From the NCBI GenBank assembly GCA_039619475.1, contig CM077116.1, positions 303,588,464-303,652,463 on the forward strand: DNA of 64,000 nucleotides, in the 5' to 3' direction. Below the pieces are notes generated by a model. It made no database searches, was not told the DNA's origin, and saw only the letters and a program-made list of their open reading frames with translations. Of this stretch, positions 22,880 to 34,532 are shown in pieces. The DNA is from Icerya purchasi. Taxonomy: Eukaryota; Arthropoda; Insecta; Hemiptera; Monophlebidae. Numbering within the stretch: position 1 is the first letter of the stretch; each line of letters begins with the position of its first letter. A program made the position numbers and the translations under genes.

Positions 22880-25084
22880 TAATTATGCCACGGAGAAACC
22901 ATGATAATGGTCAAAAGCTCGATTAAACGATATGGAAACTTTTCACACAATACATATCAAATCGCGGCGGTAAATATTGAAACGTTCACAAATGATCTTG
23001 CAACTAGCGATCCCGAAAAAAAAAAAAAAAAAGATCTTGCAGTGGCAGCAATTTACTGTTATGAACAATTCTACATACAGGAATTGGAATATAACACAAT
23101 TTTCAAACAATTAGGGAACAAGTTCATTTGCGGTGGGGATAATAATGCTAAATATAGTACATGGGGTTCAAGAATAACCAATTACGCTGGAAGAAATAAT
23201 AAAATGGTACGCGACAATTCACTTTCTATTCTGTCACCGATGTCACCCATCTACTGTCCTCAGCATAATTATAGGCTTCCCGACGTCTTGGACTTTTTCA
23301 TAATTTACGGACTACAGAATTATCACGGGGCATGCAAAACTGTTATCGTTCTCTCTTCCGACCATGTCTCTGTACTTACTGTATTAGATGAGTGCGTCCT
23401 GAAACTATATCCAGACAACAAGGACTAAACTACTTTACTCCACGTTCCGATTCTTGTAATACACAATTCGCATTAACACACACAGTGTTCGTTAAATAAA
23501 ACTTGTCGTTCTCAAGAGACTACCAAATTCTGTCCACCAAAAGAGGTATTTAAATGTATACGCCACTGCGGAAATCACCAGGTGCTAGACAGTATTACTG
23601 ATGAAATTATCTCGCACTTACAGGAGGAAATCGGCGATACTCTTATGCTATATTTTTAATGGAATATCTTGCGAACCGGATGCTTCCCCGAGACGTGGAA
23701 AAAATCTGTAATAATTCCTCTGCATAAACCAGGTGAAGCATATCGAAGTATCTTCATACAGACACCTATTAGTCTCCTCAGTTCGTTATCTAAGATTTTA
23801 GAGAAATTAATACCATCTCGCATTATAAACAGCAATGATGTAATTCGGTTTTTGAACCGAGCATTCCACGATACAGCAGTGCCGTAGACTAGTCGATGCA
23901 ATTTCCTCGACGCTAGAGAAAAAAAAAGGAAATATGATTTGCTGGGTTTTTTTTTTAGACGTTGCCAAGCGTCCAACAAAGTGTGACATCCCGAGAGCTA
24001 CTTTTAAAGTTGAAGCAATTTCTTCCTTCTGATAAATATGCTACTTCAATCATACCTGACCGACAGAACATTTGTTGTCAAGATCAATGATTCCTTTTCG
24101 GAAGAGTATAAAGTTTTATCTTCAATACCGCAAGGTAGCCTATTGAGACGACCCCCATTATATTCTATCTACACATCCGATCTACATATCCGATCTACCA
24201 GTTCGTAATCAAACACAGTACTAGAAACATTCGCTGATGATATAGCCATCATTGCATCAACAAAGGATGCCACGCACACGAATAGTTCCGTTCAGAACCA
24301 TTTTAATTGATTAGTCAGGTGGACACAACAATGGAGAATAGTCTATAATACAGATAAGTATCGACACATTACAAACACAAACCGAACAACTCGATAAGCA
24401 TGAATAATAAAGTAATTCCACAAGTTCATCTCGTAAGGTACTTCGGAATGTACCCGCGTGACGGAAGGTCTACATGGCGCCCTCATACTCGACAGGCCGT
24501 TGCTGCTGGCGCTAGGCTATTGCATTCATTAATGGGACGCAGGTCGGAATTGGACTTAGACACGAAAAGAGACGTATTTATTTAACCATGATTGCTCCGA
24601 TATGGTTGTTCTCCTTCTAGAAGTAACCTTAACAGAATTCAGCAGATTCTAGGATACTTCGTACACAATTACGTCCGCACCGTTTTACGTCTCCAACGCG
24701 ACATTAGATAATAATTTAAACGTTCCATTTGTCACCGAGTGACACTTATATTCACTAGTATCAAAAATTGTTCGATAAATTTCAACATTGCAGTAATCCC
24801 AACATCAAATGTATTCCTTTGGACTTCCAGATAATCCGTCTAGACAACTGGACGCTCTCCCGATTACCTAACAGCTGAAAAAGTTCTCACACACGATGTA
24901 TCTCTTTTCCAACATATCAGTTCTTTGTTTTCTTAGTTATTATATGTATATAGTTCGTTATTATCGTATTTACAGAGTTCTTATATCTTAATTTAGTGTC
25001 TCATTGGGGACACTAATTTAATATTAAATTTAAGTTAAGATCACTCCGGTACAATAAAATCAAAAAAAAAAAAAAAAAAAAAAA
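22880..25084 (+). mobile_element. Jockey-type LINE (family C), decayed, 5'-truncated in the endonuclease
   Basis: Plus-strand ORF2 remnant with a 3' poly(A) at 25062-25084. The endonuclease (22901-23428) shows IMVKSSIKRY, FICGGDNNAKYSTWGSR, LPDVLDFFI and LSSDHVSV. Reverse transcriptase pieces follow: GCFPETWKKSVIIPLHKPG and ISLLSSLSKILEKLI (23665-23820), FADDIAIIAS (about 24230-24260), then the post-RT segment RYFGMYPRDG (24435-24465) and IQQILGYFVHNYVR. There is no RNase H, which with the endonuclease wording fits the Jockey group. Multiple stops and frameshifts make it inactive. The last about 500 bases are nearly identical to the reversed fragment at 30615-31153. Confidence 0.85.
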
Positions 25085-25216
25085 TTACGAACATTAATTC
25101 AGAACAAGTGAAATTTTTGAAGTTTCAATGTCCGGCAGCGACTCAAACGAAACACCACTACCTAACTACATCACGGTAGCTGGCTAAAGCAAACATTTTT
25201 TTCTAGTTTTTATCGA

Positions 25217-25578
25217 GGGATCACCCACCCTCTTTTAGGCCGGATTTTTTTATGCATCGTTTAGGCGCGGTAGCGAACGAGGGTTTTTTTTCAGGAATTA
25301 CCTGCGGTGATTTTCAAGTATCATCCGTGCTAAATATTATGTCATTTGTGTGAGAGTGAGAAACATGGCTTGATATTTGTATGTCGCAATAAAACATCCA
25401 TATTTACTGGTATTGGAAATTCTGCGCATAATATACCGTTCTTCGTTAGCAATTTAGTATGATAACGTTTAACGGATGATTTCTTAAAAATGACCGCAGG
25501 AGTTTAAAAGGTCTGAGTAAAAATGCATAAAAGTGTCCGTGAAAATGATTTACGCCTAAAGAGCTAACCGCACACCCC
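25217..25578 (-). mobile_element. Old, short foldback element (third member of the family)
   Basis: The two halves are inverted relatives of the arms of the elements at 33514-40115 and 51574-52857. The left half has GGTGATTTTCAAGTATCATCCG and GAGAAACA; the right half has GATAACGTTTAACGGATGAT and GGTCTGAGTAAAAATG. The outer ends, GGGATCACCCACCCTCTTTT and (reverse) GGGGTGTGCGGTTAGCTCTT, resemble the right and left arm tips of the younger elements respectively, so it lies in the opposite orientation. Flanks TATCGAGG and TATTGATGG could be a decayed target duplication. It has no coding sequence. Confidence 0.6.
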
Positions 25579-26170
25579 TATTGATGGTCACCGCGTACGA
25601 ACATCAGAAATTATCATTTTCAATAGTTTCTAATCGAATTGGCGAGCTCGGGGGGGGAGAACACTTTATTAGCGAGGATAGACTTAGACCGGAAGTAGGT
25701 TCGAAGAATATACTTTTCCTCATTAATTAGATGGGTAAAAGACCTGCCCCTGCTGATTGTGTAGTAAATTTACCACTTTTCCACACACACCTTCTTATAG
25801 TCAGTAACTGCATCATTTTATACGCCTAACCGCATGCACATACACATAACACACGTCGCACTCGCGACATCATCGGCTATGTAAACTTATACATAGGCTA
25901 CAATGTCATAAGTTGTACCAGTCCTCGTACGGAGAAGTTTCGACTCGCTCGCTAGCATAACGAACGCTTCATGTACACCGTTTACATTGCTCGCTCGCTT
26001 ATTTACTCGTTTGTCAACTTTGATTAATACGCCGGCACAATCCCCACCTTCCGTTGAATGCTAATATTTCGCTTCTAATTTCATAAAGAGCACGATCCAG
26101 CAGCCGAGCACAGCAGTTCTAGTTCCTCTCCACACCGCCGCACATACGCGCACTCTGACACTCGGCTCCC
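25579..26170. other. CpG-containing stretch upstream of a candidate promoter
   Basis: This region is less AT-rich than its surroundings, with repeated CGCTCGCT (about 25938, 25991) and dense CG dinucleotides toward 26120-26170. No coding frame is credible. Confidence 0.35.
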
Positions 26171-26177
26171 AGCATCG

Positions 26178-26279
26178 TCATTTTAATTATTAACCATCGA
26201 ACAGAGAGTTCCATTATTACTAAGTTTTCCTTCGATATTTATTTTTCCTTTTACTCGGTCGATGTAAGTTCAAATATTT
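26178..26279 (+). promoter_or_regulatory. Candidate host core promoter (Inr + DPE) and first-exon donor
   Basis: An initiator TCATTT (26178-26183, A+1 at 26180) matches the arthropod consensus TCAKTY. AGTTC begins at exactly +28 (26207) and fits the downstream promoter element RGWYV. GATGTAAGT (26271-26279) is a near-consensus 5' splice site about 94 bases downstream. Together they would describe a short untranslated first exon on the plus strand under a CG-rich upstream region. Each motif is short, and no downstream exon was identified in the window, so this is a hypothesis. Confidence 0.3.
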
Positions 26280-28290
26280 ACACAGCAATTTTCGGTACTG
26301 CGCGCGTCATTTTATGGTTTGTTCACTGTTTGGTGTTCCTTTTTTTTTTTTTTCTTTTCTCGAACCGGAATTCGAAAACTCATCGCAAAAACCGATTAAC
26401 CCCCGTATTTTTTTTAAAAATTTTTAAATACGCTCTATGTTTTTCGCTCTTTTTATTGATGACAATATCCGACGAGCTGGTAGTACATGAATTGATAGTG
26501 CCGTTGGGCTTAGTACATTGTGAACCTTAACTTCACAATCCCGACGCCCTGTCAACGGTATGGAACTCACTTTACTTTACTTTAATCAATTCGAGCGAAC
26601 ACACACAAATATAGAAGAACAGCGTGAAAAACAGAGGGAAAAGGGAATTCTAGAAGAAAATGCCATCGGTAAACCGAAAGAGTTTTTCGCGTCGAATTAT
26701 GTTTCTGAATCGGATAACACTTAAAAATTAATCACGAAAAGAACACTAATGATAAATTCACAAAAGGGAATTGAATTTTTATTCGTAACAAAAAAGGGAA
26801 AAAAAAAGGGGAAAATCGAGACTACATAAACTGGGCTCAATCTCTGCAATCTCCTTTGTGACAAGTATCATCAGAGCAGCGACCATTAATAAACATCGTC
26901 AGAGACCAACGTAAACGGAAAGAATTGTTTGTAAGAAAAAAGAATAAGGCAACTTTTTAAAGAACACGATAAGAATTAGAAATAAATTTCAGCGCCCGGA
27001 AAAACGCGGAACAATCGGCTAGAGGTGGTGGTCTGAAAAGAAGATTGAAGAATCGAAAATAGCTTCGGAAGTGCTGATAAGTACGTCGGCGGGAAATTTT
27101 AGTAGCAAAGTCACGTAAAAACTATGCATTACATAACGACTCCGAATGAACTGGGCTTTGAAGATTTTCCATGGAATAATTCCTGCGAAACAGTTTCGCA
27201 ATTTAAACAATGTCGACGAATAGGTCCGTTAAACGACGAGCACGGCAATTACGAATGTGTTGGCCTAGTCGTAGTGTAAAATTAAAAAAGCCGAGCATAT
27301 TTCATATTAATGTTTTGTCGCCTAACAGTACTTCTTCTTCTTCCACAGGGTAACGTTCTCGGCGCTTTACTGCAAACAGTTTTAGAACAACATGTTTTTC
27401 ATTTGCTTTCAGATGGAACAAGTGCCATTTGTAAAACTTTAATAAACATGAAGTACGGCTCTGTTTCACTTCGCGGTTTCAGAAGATAATTCCGCCTTAT
27501 GAAAAACTCGCCCCGACTGAACGTATCCTCCAAAAATAAATAATAGACGCCACTTCTCATTAAAAATACGGAAGAACGAAGCGAAAAGAGAAAACCCCGA
27601 ATATTCTCTGTACAAATATCCTTCGGACTTAATTAGATTTGGACTGCATAATAACGCCATTTGAAATGTCTCTCCGTACATACGTCTCCTCTTTGTGAAA
27701 TAATTTGCGCGATCGTTGGCAGGTGCCCGAAGAATTAACTGCCAGTATCGCGCTTCTGAAATTGTTACATCTGTTTAGCCCTCACTTTTTCCCTTAAGCT
27801 CGTAAATCATTTTATTAATAGTTTTTCTTCAGTTTTACAGTTGTATACAATGCGTCAGAATGTGTTATGACGGGCTGTGCATTCTTCGCTGGTCCGTTTA
27901 AAGTGCTTATCTGTAAAACGTACGGTTTCGAGCTGCGTTGTCTCGGCGACGATTGCTTAGTGTAAACACTCCTCGCGGTTTCTAGGAAGGCCCAGTAATG
28001 TAACTCTAAGGTTAAATCGCTTTGTTTGTTAAAATTCTGTTCCGGTCGGTGAGAATATTTTCATTTTTCCTTTTTCTTTTTTTCGCTTTACATCATCGTT
28101 CGAAAAACATAAGGGGGGTTATAGGGGTTTAACGGTGTTACCATATATACATATATATATATATATATATATTCAATAAGAATATATCGTACACTACATA
28201 TTTCCACTTCCAGAAAAACTTATACGATAGCCCGGAAATAACAAAACACTTTATAATTATTAAGAATAAAACTTAATGACAAGCCGAAAC
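26280..28290. other. Unannotated stretch
   Basis: No transposon signature or convincing exon. An (AT)n microsatellite is at about 28144-28172. If the promoter at 26178 is real, this could be the start of a long intron. Confidence 0.35.
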
Positions 28291-28299
28291 GGCAAATCA

Positions 28300-28710
28300 G
28301 TGTCAATGGTATTAACACTGTTAACGGAAAAAAAGGAAAATAAAGGAAAAGAAAAAATAAAAACGCGGGAAATTTCTACTCTGATACAGCATGAAGAATT
28401 AATTGCCAGCAAGGATAACCAAATAGCTTAATTGCAAAAGCAAGTAAATGAGCTAATAGAAAGGTTAAACTACATTGATCGGTCACATTGTGTGGATTTG
28501 CAAATTTCTACATGTGATGGTACTCCCTCTAGGTCAGTAGATATTTCAACTGTGCCTGACATACCGAATGAGAATCAGCTAGTAAATAAATTTACTCCAC
28601 TACCGCCACCTATGTATTTTTGTGAGTAATGTTAAAAACTTCAACGTAATTAAAAATAAAGTGTAATCACACAAACAAAAAAGGAACCTACCCTTAAAGG
28701 ATTTCCCCTA
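28300..28710 (+). pseudogene. Jockey-type LINE ORF1 (gag-like), first part
   Basis: Plus-strand reading gives LQKQVNELIERLNYIDRSH (a coiled-coil-like run) and then FTPLPPPMYFCE, with a shift to VKNFNVIKNKV. The 'PPP-aromatic ... V.NF....' block is characteristic of the gag-like domain of Jockey ORF1 proteins, which bind element RNA. Stops and frameshifts are present. The reading resumes at 29360 after a family B fragment, suggesting one ORF1 split by an insertion. Confidence 0.6.
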
Positions 28711-28734
28711 GTGTGGAGATATAAAAAAAGCTGT

Positions 28735-29345
28735 TTTTGATAGCGATGACTTAAGCAAGTACGTCAAATGAATTACTATGTGTGGAATTTCTGCTTCCTC
28801 TAACGGAAAATTTATCAATAAATTTACTGCTAACAATATCCTGCTGCCATCTAAGCAAGCACACCTCAAATCATGGTCGGATATCTACATTATTTTCTAA
28901 TCCTCATTCTTTTTACAAACTAATCGAGCCTCTTCCTTCATTACGGCCTTGATTATCCGATTTTCCTGGTCTCAGTCGCTTCATCATTTCTTCCATAACG
29001 CGTCTTCGGTTTTAATTTAGTTGTCTTATTCCAACTCTTTTTCGTTTTTTTCTATTGTTTCTTCTCCACTTTGTTGTGTTCTTCATCCCCTGAATCAGGA
29101 CTGAGCTTGTGATGCGGATCATATTCTTTTTGAATGTTCTCTTCTGGTGCAGGAGCGTTCTCTTCTGTAAAGCTCTTACATCTTAAACTGCCTACTCCTT
29201 TTTTGTGCTCCCTGCATACTTTTCCTTCACCAGATGTTGTTCCGGCTTTAGCAGAGTTTATTTCTTCTATTTCTCTATATATTAAAATCTAATCCTTTTA
29301 GTCGTAATTCCTGGATGATGGGTCAGTCTCCCAAAAAAAAAAAAT
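28735..29345 (+). mobile_element. LINE family B C-terminal fragment inserted in the Jockey ORF1
   Basis: Translation gives SSNGKFINKFTANNILLPSK, HLKSWSDIY and, in another frame, CDADHILFECSLLVQERSLL. These are close to the corresponding parts of the family B copies at 61205-60546 and 11525-10279. The fragment ends with TGATGGGTCAGTCTCCC plus an A-run (about 29333-29345), the family's tail signature. It is 5'-truncated within RNase H and is dead. Confidence 0.7.
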
Positions 29346-29359
29346 AAAAAATAAAAAAT

Positions 29360-29625
29360 AAAAATAACTAAACAGGTTGTGAAGTCTACCAAAAGTTGAA
29401 AACGCAGTCCCAGCCTATAAAAAAAGTGGTAGATCGTGTTAGAGGGAAACAAATCAGACCTGCAGAAAAGTGCAAGCAGGAAAAACATTTGCACATGCAA
29501 CCAAATTGAATTTAAAACCATAGGAACAATCGCAAATTCCTCCATAACACCAAGATCCAACCATTACCGACGTTATGGCTATACTTCACAGTATCCGAAC
29601 TAGTATTAACCAGCTCTAAACATTG
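29360..29625 (+). pseudogene. Jockey-type LINE ORF1, second part
   Basis: Downstream of the inserted fragment the plus strand reads HQDPTITDVMAILHSIRTSI and NQL before a stop (about 29548-29620). This is typical of the C-terminal end of Jockey ORF1. It probably belongs to the same element as 28300-28710 and, further on, the ORF2 start at 30497. Confidence 0.5.
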
Positions 29626-30490
29626 TAACATTATAGTTACGTTATTTTTAGCCCACAGGGATGCCAACCACGAGGTTTCTGCCTCGTGGATTTTATTTAA
29701 TTAAGGGGATTTATTTTATTTATTATTTACAAATGGCAATGATTAGAATAATTTTAGGTTCCGCTGAAAAACAATATTACTTTACGAATACGACGACAAA
29801 TATTAAATCCCAAATTGATTAAAGCTAATAACAAAGTTCTACGTATCACTGTTGTCGGTTCGTTGATTCCGGATCCGTAGGTAGGCCGTTCGTCGATTAC
29901 GTACGTAGAGCTCGGACCAGCTATTAATCGGGCCTGCAGGTTGGTGTTGCGCGATTTGTTAATTCTTACTGGACTTCTAAAGTTCGATATTTTACCATTT
30001 CAGAATACTACTACGAACAGTAATACTTCGTTCGCCGATAGACTGCGAGACACTTTTTACAACTTTTCTGGAAAGACCAGCACGAAACTGCACGTTAATT
30101 TTCGATGCTTCGAGAGAAAACTTTAACTGACCACAGGTAGACCGCAATTTATTTTCACTAAAAATCTTCTCTCGGTTTTTTCCAAATTTCGACCGCCTTC
30201 CCATTCGTGACCGCTGGACTTAGCCGAATCAGGTAGATCCTTTTGTTCTTTGCTGGACGGTCATTGGCCGCCCCAACCGACAACAGTTTCAGGCACGCGC
30301 ACATTCGCACCCGCATCCCGCATTCCAAATTATTTTTATTATTATTTTGTTTGGTTTATATTATTTCATATTTTTTATTTTATTTTTCTTAGAATTTTTT
30401 AGTTGCCATGTAATGTACACATTACAACATACATGTTACTCAGTTAGAAACTAAACCGCTGAGCCAGCACACAAAAAGGCAAAGGAAAAA
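29626..30490. other. Unannotated insert between Jockey ORF1 and ORF2 remnants
   Basis: Contains a perfect 8-bp hairpin CCACGAGG...CCTCGTGG near 29669-29690, and CATGTAATGTACACATTAC near 30410-30428, which resembles 53295-53315. ORF1 and ORF2 of Jockey elements normally lie close together, so these about 850 bases may be an additional insertion. I cannot classify it. Confidence 0.3.
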
Positions 30491-30496
30491 AAGTGA

Positions 30497-31300
30497 AATG
30501 ACTGACTTTCGAATACTAACCAGGAATTCCAATGGCTTGAGTCAAAGACATCAAAAAATCGAAGCTTTTCTTAACACAAATCTTGTTGACGTCGTATTAA
30601 TCTCGGAAACACAATTTTTTTTTTTTTTTTGTTTTTGATTTTATTGTACCGGAGTGATCTTAACTTAAATTTAATATTAAATTAGTGTCCCCAATGAGAC
30701 ACTAAATTAAGATATAAGAACTCTGTAAATACGATAATAACGAACTATATACATATAATAACTAAGAAAACAAAGAACTGATATGTTGGAAAAGAGATAC
30801 ATCGTGTGTGAGAACTTTTTCAGCTGTTAGGTAATCGGGAGAGCGTCCCGTTGTCTAGACAGATTATCTGGAAGTCCAAAGGAATACATTTGATGTTGGG
30901 ATTACTGCAATGTTGAAATTTATCGAACAATTTTTGATACTAGTGAATATAAGTGTCACTCGGTGACAAATGGAACGTTTAAATTATTATCTAATGTCGC
31001 GTTGGAGACGTAAAACGGTGCGGACGTAATTGTGTACGAAGTATCCTAGAATCTGCTGAATTCTGTTAAGGTTACTTCTAGAAGGAGAACAACCATATAG
31101 TTCTAAACCATAAAATCGGAGCAATCATGGTTAAATAAATACGTCTCTTTTCGGGAAGCACATTTTACAACAAAAAAGTTTTATCAGAATTCACGGCTAC
31201 ACTACATATTAAACTAACCACCCAAGTGACAGAGGACGGGGAGGAACAGCAGCGATAATTAAACAGAATATCAAACATTATTTACGTTGCTATTTTTCAT
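30497..31300 (+). pseudogene. Jockey-type LINE ORF2 start (endonuclease N-terminus), split by an insertion
   Basis: Before the insertion the frame reads ILTRNSNGLSQRHQKIEAFL and VDVVLISET (30500-30612). After it, FIRIHGYTTY, a stop, HPSDRGRGGTAAIIKQNIKHY (31165-31280). This is the classic start of a Jockey endonuclease: 'N.NGL..H..E...FL', 'D...ISET.F', 'GGTA..IK..I.H'. The catalytic glutamate of SET is retained. The later endonuclease (GDFNAK, SDH) is missing, so the element is truncated after 31300. Confidence 0.75.
30615..31153 (-). mobile_element. Jockey-type (family C) 3' fragment inserted in a Jockey endonuclease
   Basis: The T-run (30615-30630) and the following bases are the reverse complement of 24560-25084 with very few differences. 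One difference is about 19 extra bases here near 31100. It is flanked by an imperfect direct repeat, GGAAACACAATTTT (30605-30618) and GGAAGCACATTTT (31154-31166), which fits a target duplication. It interrupts the plus-strand endonuclease reading, so this family has inserted into its own kind. Confidence 0.85.
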
Positions 31301-33504
31301 GTCGTCATCTCGCATTTCTGCTTTCTTCAAAAATTTCAATTGTTCCTAGAGTGTTCTTTAACTTAGATAATTTCATTTTCACGCAATTTAATTATCCTTA
31401 CCGGTCCTCTATACCCATTCTATTAGAATTCACCTCCTTCCGGTTGATATATGTTAGGCAAGGAGAAAGTTGTTCTTCTCGCCTGCTTTCTAGTACAATT
31501 CACATACTATACGAGACCTTCTCTTTCCCTGTCTAAAAAACCTTTTTTATTATACCATCGAGTCCGATTTATACACATCTTCTATAGTTTTAATCCTTCG
31601 CATCCTTTTATACGGTCTTCCCTTCAAGTTCATCTACTCTCTACCCCTTCTTCGTAGGAACACCGTTCCTCCTATCTTTCACTCATTTCTCGCTTTCTTC
31701 TTTATTTATCCCGAATCATCTTGATTGTCAGCTGCAACACTAACTACAGCTCATTTGAACGTCCGTTTCTTGGGTACACCCATACCGCAGTTTTTACAAA
31801 ACTCGAATCTTCTCCAATAGTCAAAGTCGATACTCTAGTAATATCTTCTAGTTCCGGTGTGTCTATTAATTAGTCTCGCCAGGTCAACAAAACAAAAATA
31901 GATGCGGCATTTCCGTCGAAACAACGCGAATTATTAGCGGAAAAATCGTTTTTCGGATTCAGAGAAGTGAAACGAAGAAAAATTATGCACTTATCGTATT
32001 TTTAAAAGCACGTCGCGTGAATTTTGAGTCAAATGAAACAATTCAAAAAAGGTGTGGTGTAAAGACGGACGTTGGATACACACTCTTTAACGAAATGTGT
32101 CAGACTCACGTCTGCAGCCACTCCTCTGGAAATGATCCGAAATTCGTCACTACTGTTACACGTTCGATTGCGCAGGGCGTCGAAATAATTCGAAAAATTT
32201 GATGGAAATCGCTTTATTTCGGCAATTTACAATTAATCGGTTTGATATATCAGAAAGCTGCAGAGTCGATAGCGTGTTATCGGGAAAATCGTGTGTAAAA
32301 TTCTGCACTGGTTCGGAAAGGCCGACATAATTTAGAGGGAACGCTCTGATGAATGACATAGAGCGCGTGGGGAGCAAACAAGGAAGATAAATGTTCAATA
32401 GGGCACCGTGCGCGAACCCTGTCAAACATCCGTTATTGAATAAGCGTGACCCATATAGAATACTAACATGTTACACCGCTTGAAACTATTAAACTAAATG
32501 TCAGGCCGCCAAGAAAGCACTTCTCGCCGGTAATCGAATTTTTATACTTTTTCTTTGTCCGTGCAGTTCTCTTTCAAAGTTTATTTCTAATCTCTCTTTC
32601 GTTTTTTCTTTCATTCTTATTTTTATTTTATTTATCCTTTTTTCCGCAAAAAGGATCCTAAAATTTCGGGCTTTCCGATGTAACTAAAATTCGATTAATT
32701 TCTCGGAATTCACTTTTCCGCGTTTAATTTAATAACTCCGCTTACGTCAACTTATCCGGCCGAAAATCGCAACCCCTTTGTGAAAAGGAAATAAAAATTG
32801 CGCGGTATATTATATTTTCGCTCTTATTTTACTGTCATACGCCCCAGTTCGCGCATCTCTTGATATTCCCCCGCACATTCGTTCAGTAGAGAAAGAAATG
32901 GACATCAGAAAATTCGTTCGAAGTAGATAATGTAATTTCCATCAAAGTTGAATTAATATTACTCGACATCGTTTAGCATCGATGCCAGCGAACCAACATC
33001 GATGATGATGATGATGATATACACTAGCTGTGTATTACAAAAGAACGTTCTGGTCTCTCTTTATTCGTGCATATAATATGGCCGGCAGTTAATAGAATTA
33101 TTAAACATTCCCAGGTATTTAATTTTGTTATATATAGTACACGCTATTCTTTCGCATTATCACTTGACGCGAGTAAATATTTAAGGGAAAAGGTGGAAAG
33201 CGGTTAGAATAATCCAATGGAGGACGTTCGCGTTAAGAACTTCGCGATGCTAATACAATGAAAAGAAAAATTGGAAAGTGCATCTGAGAAAAAAAAAAGT
33301 CGAACGATCCACCCCAAAAAAAATGTTTATAAATGTACCCAAACTTTTTTTTTTTAATACACCGAACGATGCATCGTTGCGGACTACATGTCTATTTTTA
33401 CATTCGATCGGCAACTTTCAGTTGAAAAACGATCGGTCGGTTTTTAGCCAGCTCTTGAAGCGTGCTAGACTGTGATGTTTCGTTCAAGCAGGACCTGTAT
33501 CGTA
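31301..33504. other. Unannotated stretch
   Basis: Low-complexity and AT-rich, with a GATGAT tract at 33000-33018. No element or exon was recognised. Confidence 0.4.
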
Positions 33505-33513
33505 TTATTAAGA
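33505..33513 (+). repeat. Left 9-bp target duplication of the large foldback element
   Basis: TTATTAAGA, identical to 40116-40124. It directly abuts the GGGG tip of the left arm. Confidence 0.85.
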
Positions 33514-34532
33514 GGGGACCGCTCTTTCGGGCGCGATCGATCGGGCGCGAAAAAGCGGGCGCGAATCTATCGGGCGCAGACTCTATCGGGCGCAGCCTCT
33601 TTCGGGCGCAGGCGAACTCAGACCTTTTTACAGACCACCTACGGTGATTTACAGGTATCATCCGTTAAACGTAATCATCTGTGTTAGTAAGAAACACGAG
33701 TTACCAAATACTGCTATTAGAAATTTCGTTCAAATAACTTTCTTCGTTAACAATTTAGTTTTTCCGCGCGTACAGCATGTTATATATGCATATATAATCA
33801 CAAAACACATATTTTACATGATTTTATTTAGTTATTCACTTTTTTAAAATAACGACTTCAGCGTGAAATATTCATAAACAGATTTTCGCGATGTAAATTT
33901 AAGAGTTCTGTTAACAAAAGTGATACGAAACGGACGAAAATTATTAATATTAATAATCGGTCAAATGCATTGTCGGTTTTCTTCATTTTTTTTTTTTTTT
34001 GCTATCGTATAGTCAACCGTATTTAAAAAATTACAAACTATCAACTCTACGCCATTTAAAGTGTAATATAACTGGATTGAATTTTGCTTCTGATACATAT
34101 TCCTTATATTATCTTTCTCTTTTATTCGTATCTAGCAAGTTTATTTGAGGATACGTTTATTAAAGCTTTATCTGTTATCTATGATTTTAATTATATATTT
34201 AATTCCTTGACGAATCAACCCTGATTTCAAAAAAATATCGAAAAAGACAAACAAAGGCGCAAAAATTTTTAAACATAAACACATTTATGTTAATACTGGG
34301 CGAGAAATATATACGATATTACAAATTAAAAATTAAATATCTTTGTTTTGAATTTAATATTATGTAAATGTAAATTATGGTAATCTTTAAATTAACTCAC
34401 AGAATGTTTAGTACATGAAACATCCTGCCCGGCTAACCTCTTTCTTTTTCTTTAGAAAAATTTTAAATCTTCAAAACACTGGACTAATATTATTTTCGTA
34501 AAAATTTTAATAAAGCTAATAAGGAAGATGCT
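33514..34532 (+). repeat. Left inverted arm of the large foldback element
   Basis: Outer 110 bases: GGGCGC array. Then CAGACCACCTACGGTGATTT, ATCATCCGTTAAACG, and an AT-rich body to about AATAAGGAAG. Compared with the right arm, it lacks about 33 bases between TTTTAAAAT and AACGAC (about 33848), probably a small deletion between short direct repeats. Confidence 0.85.
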
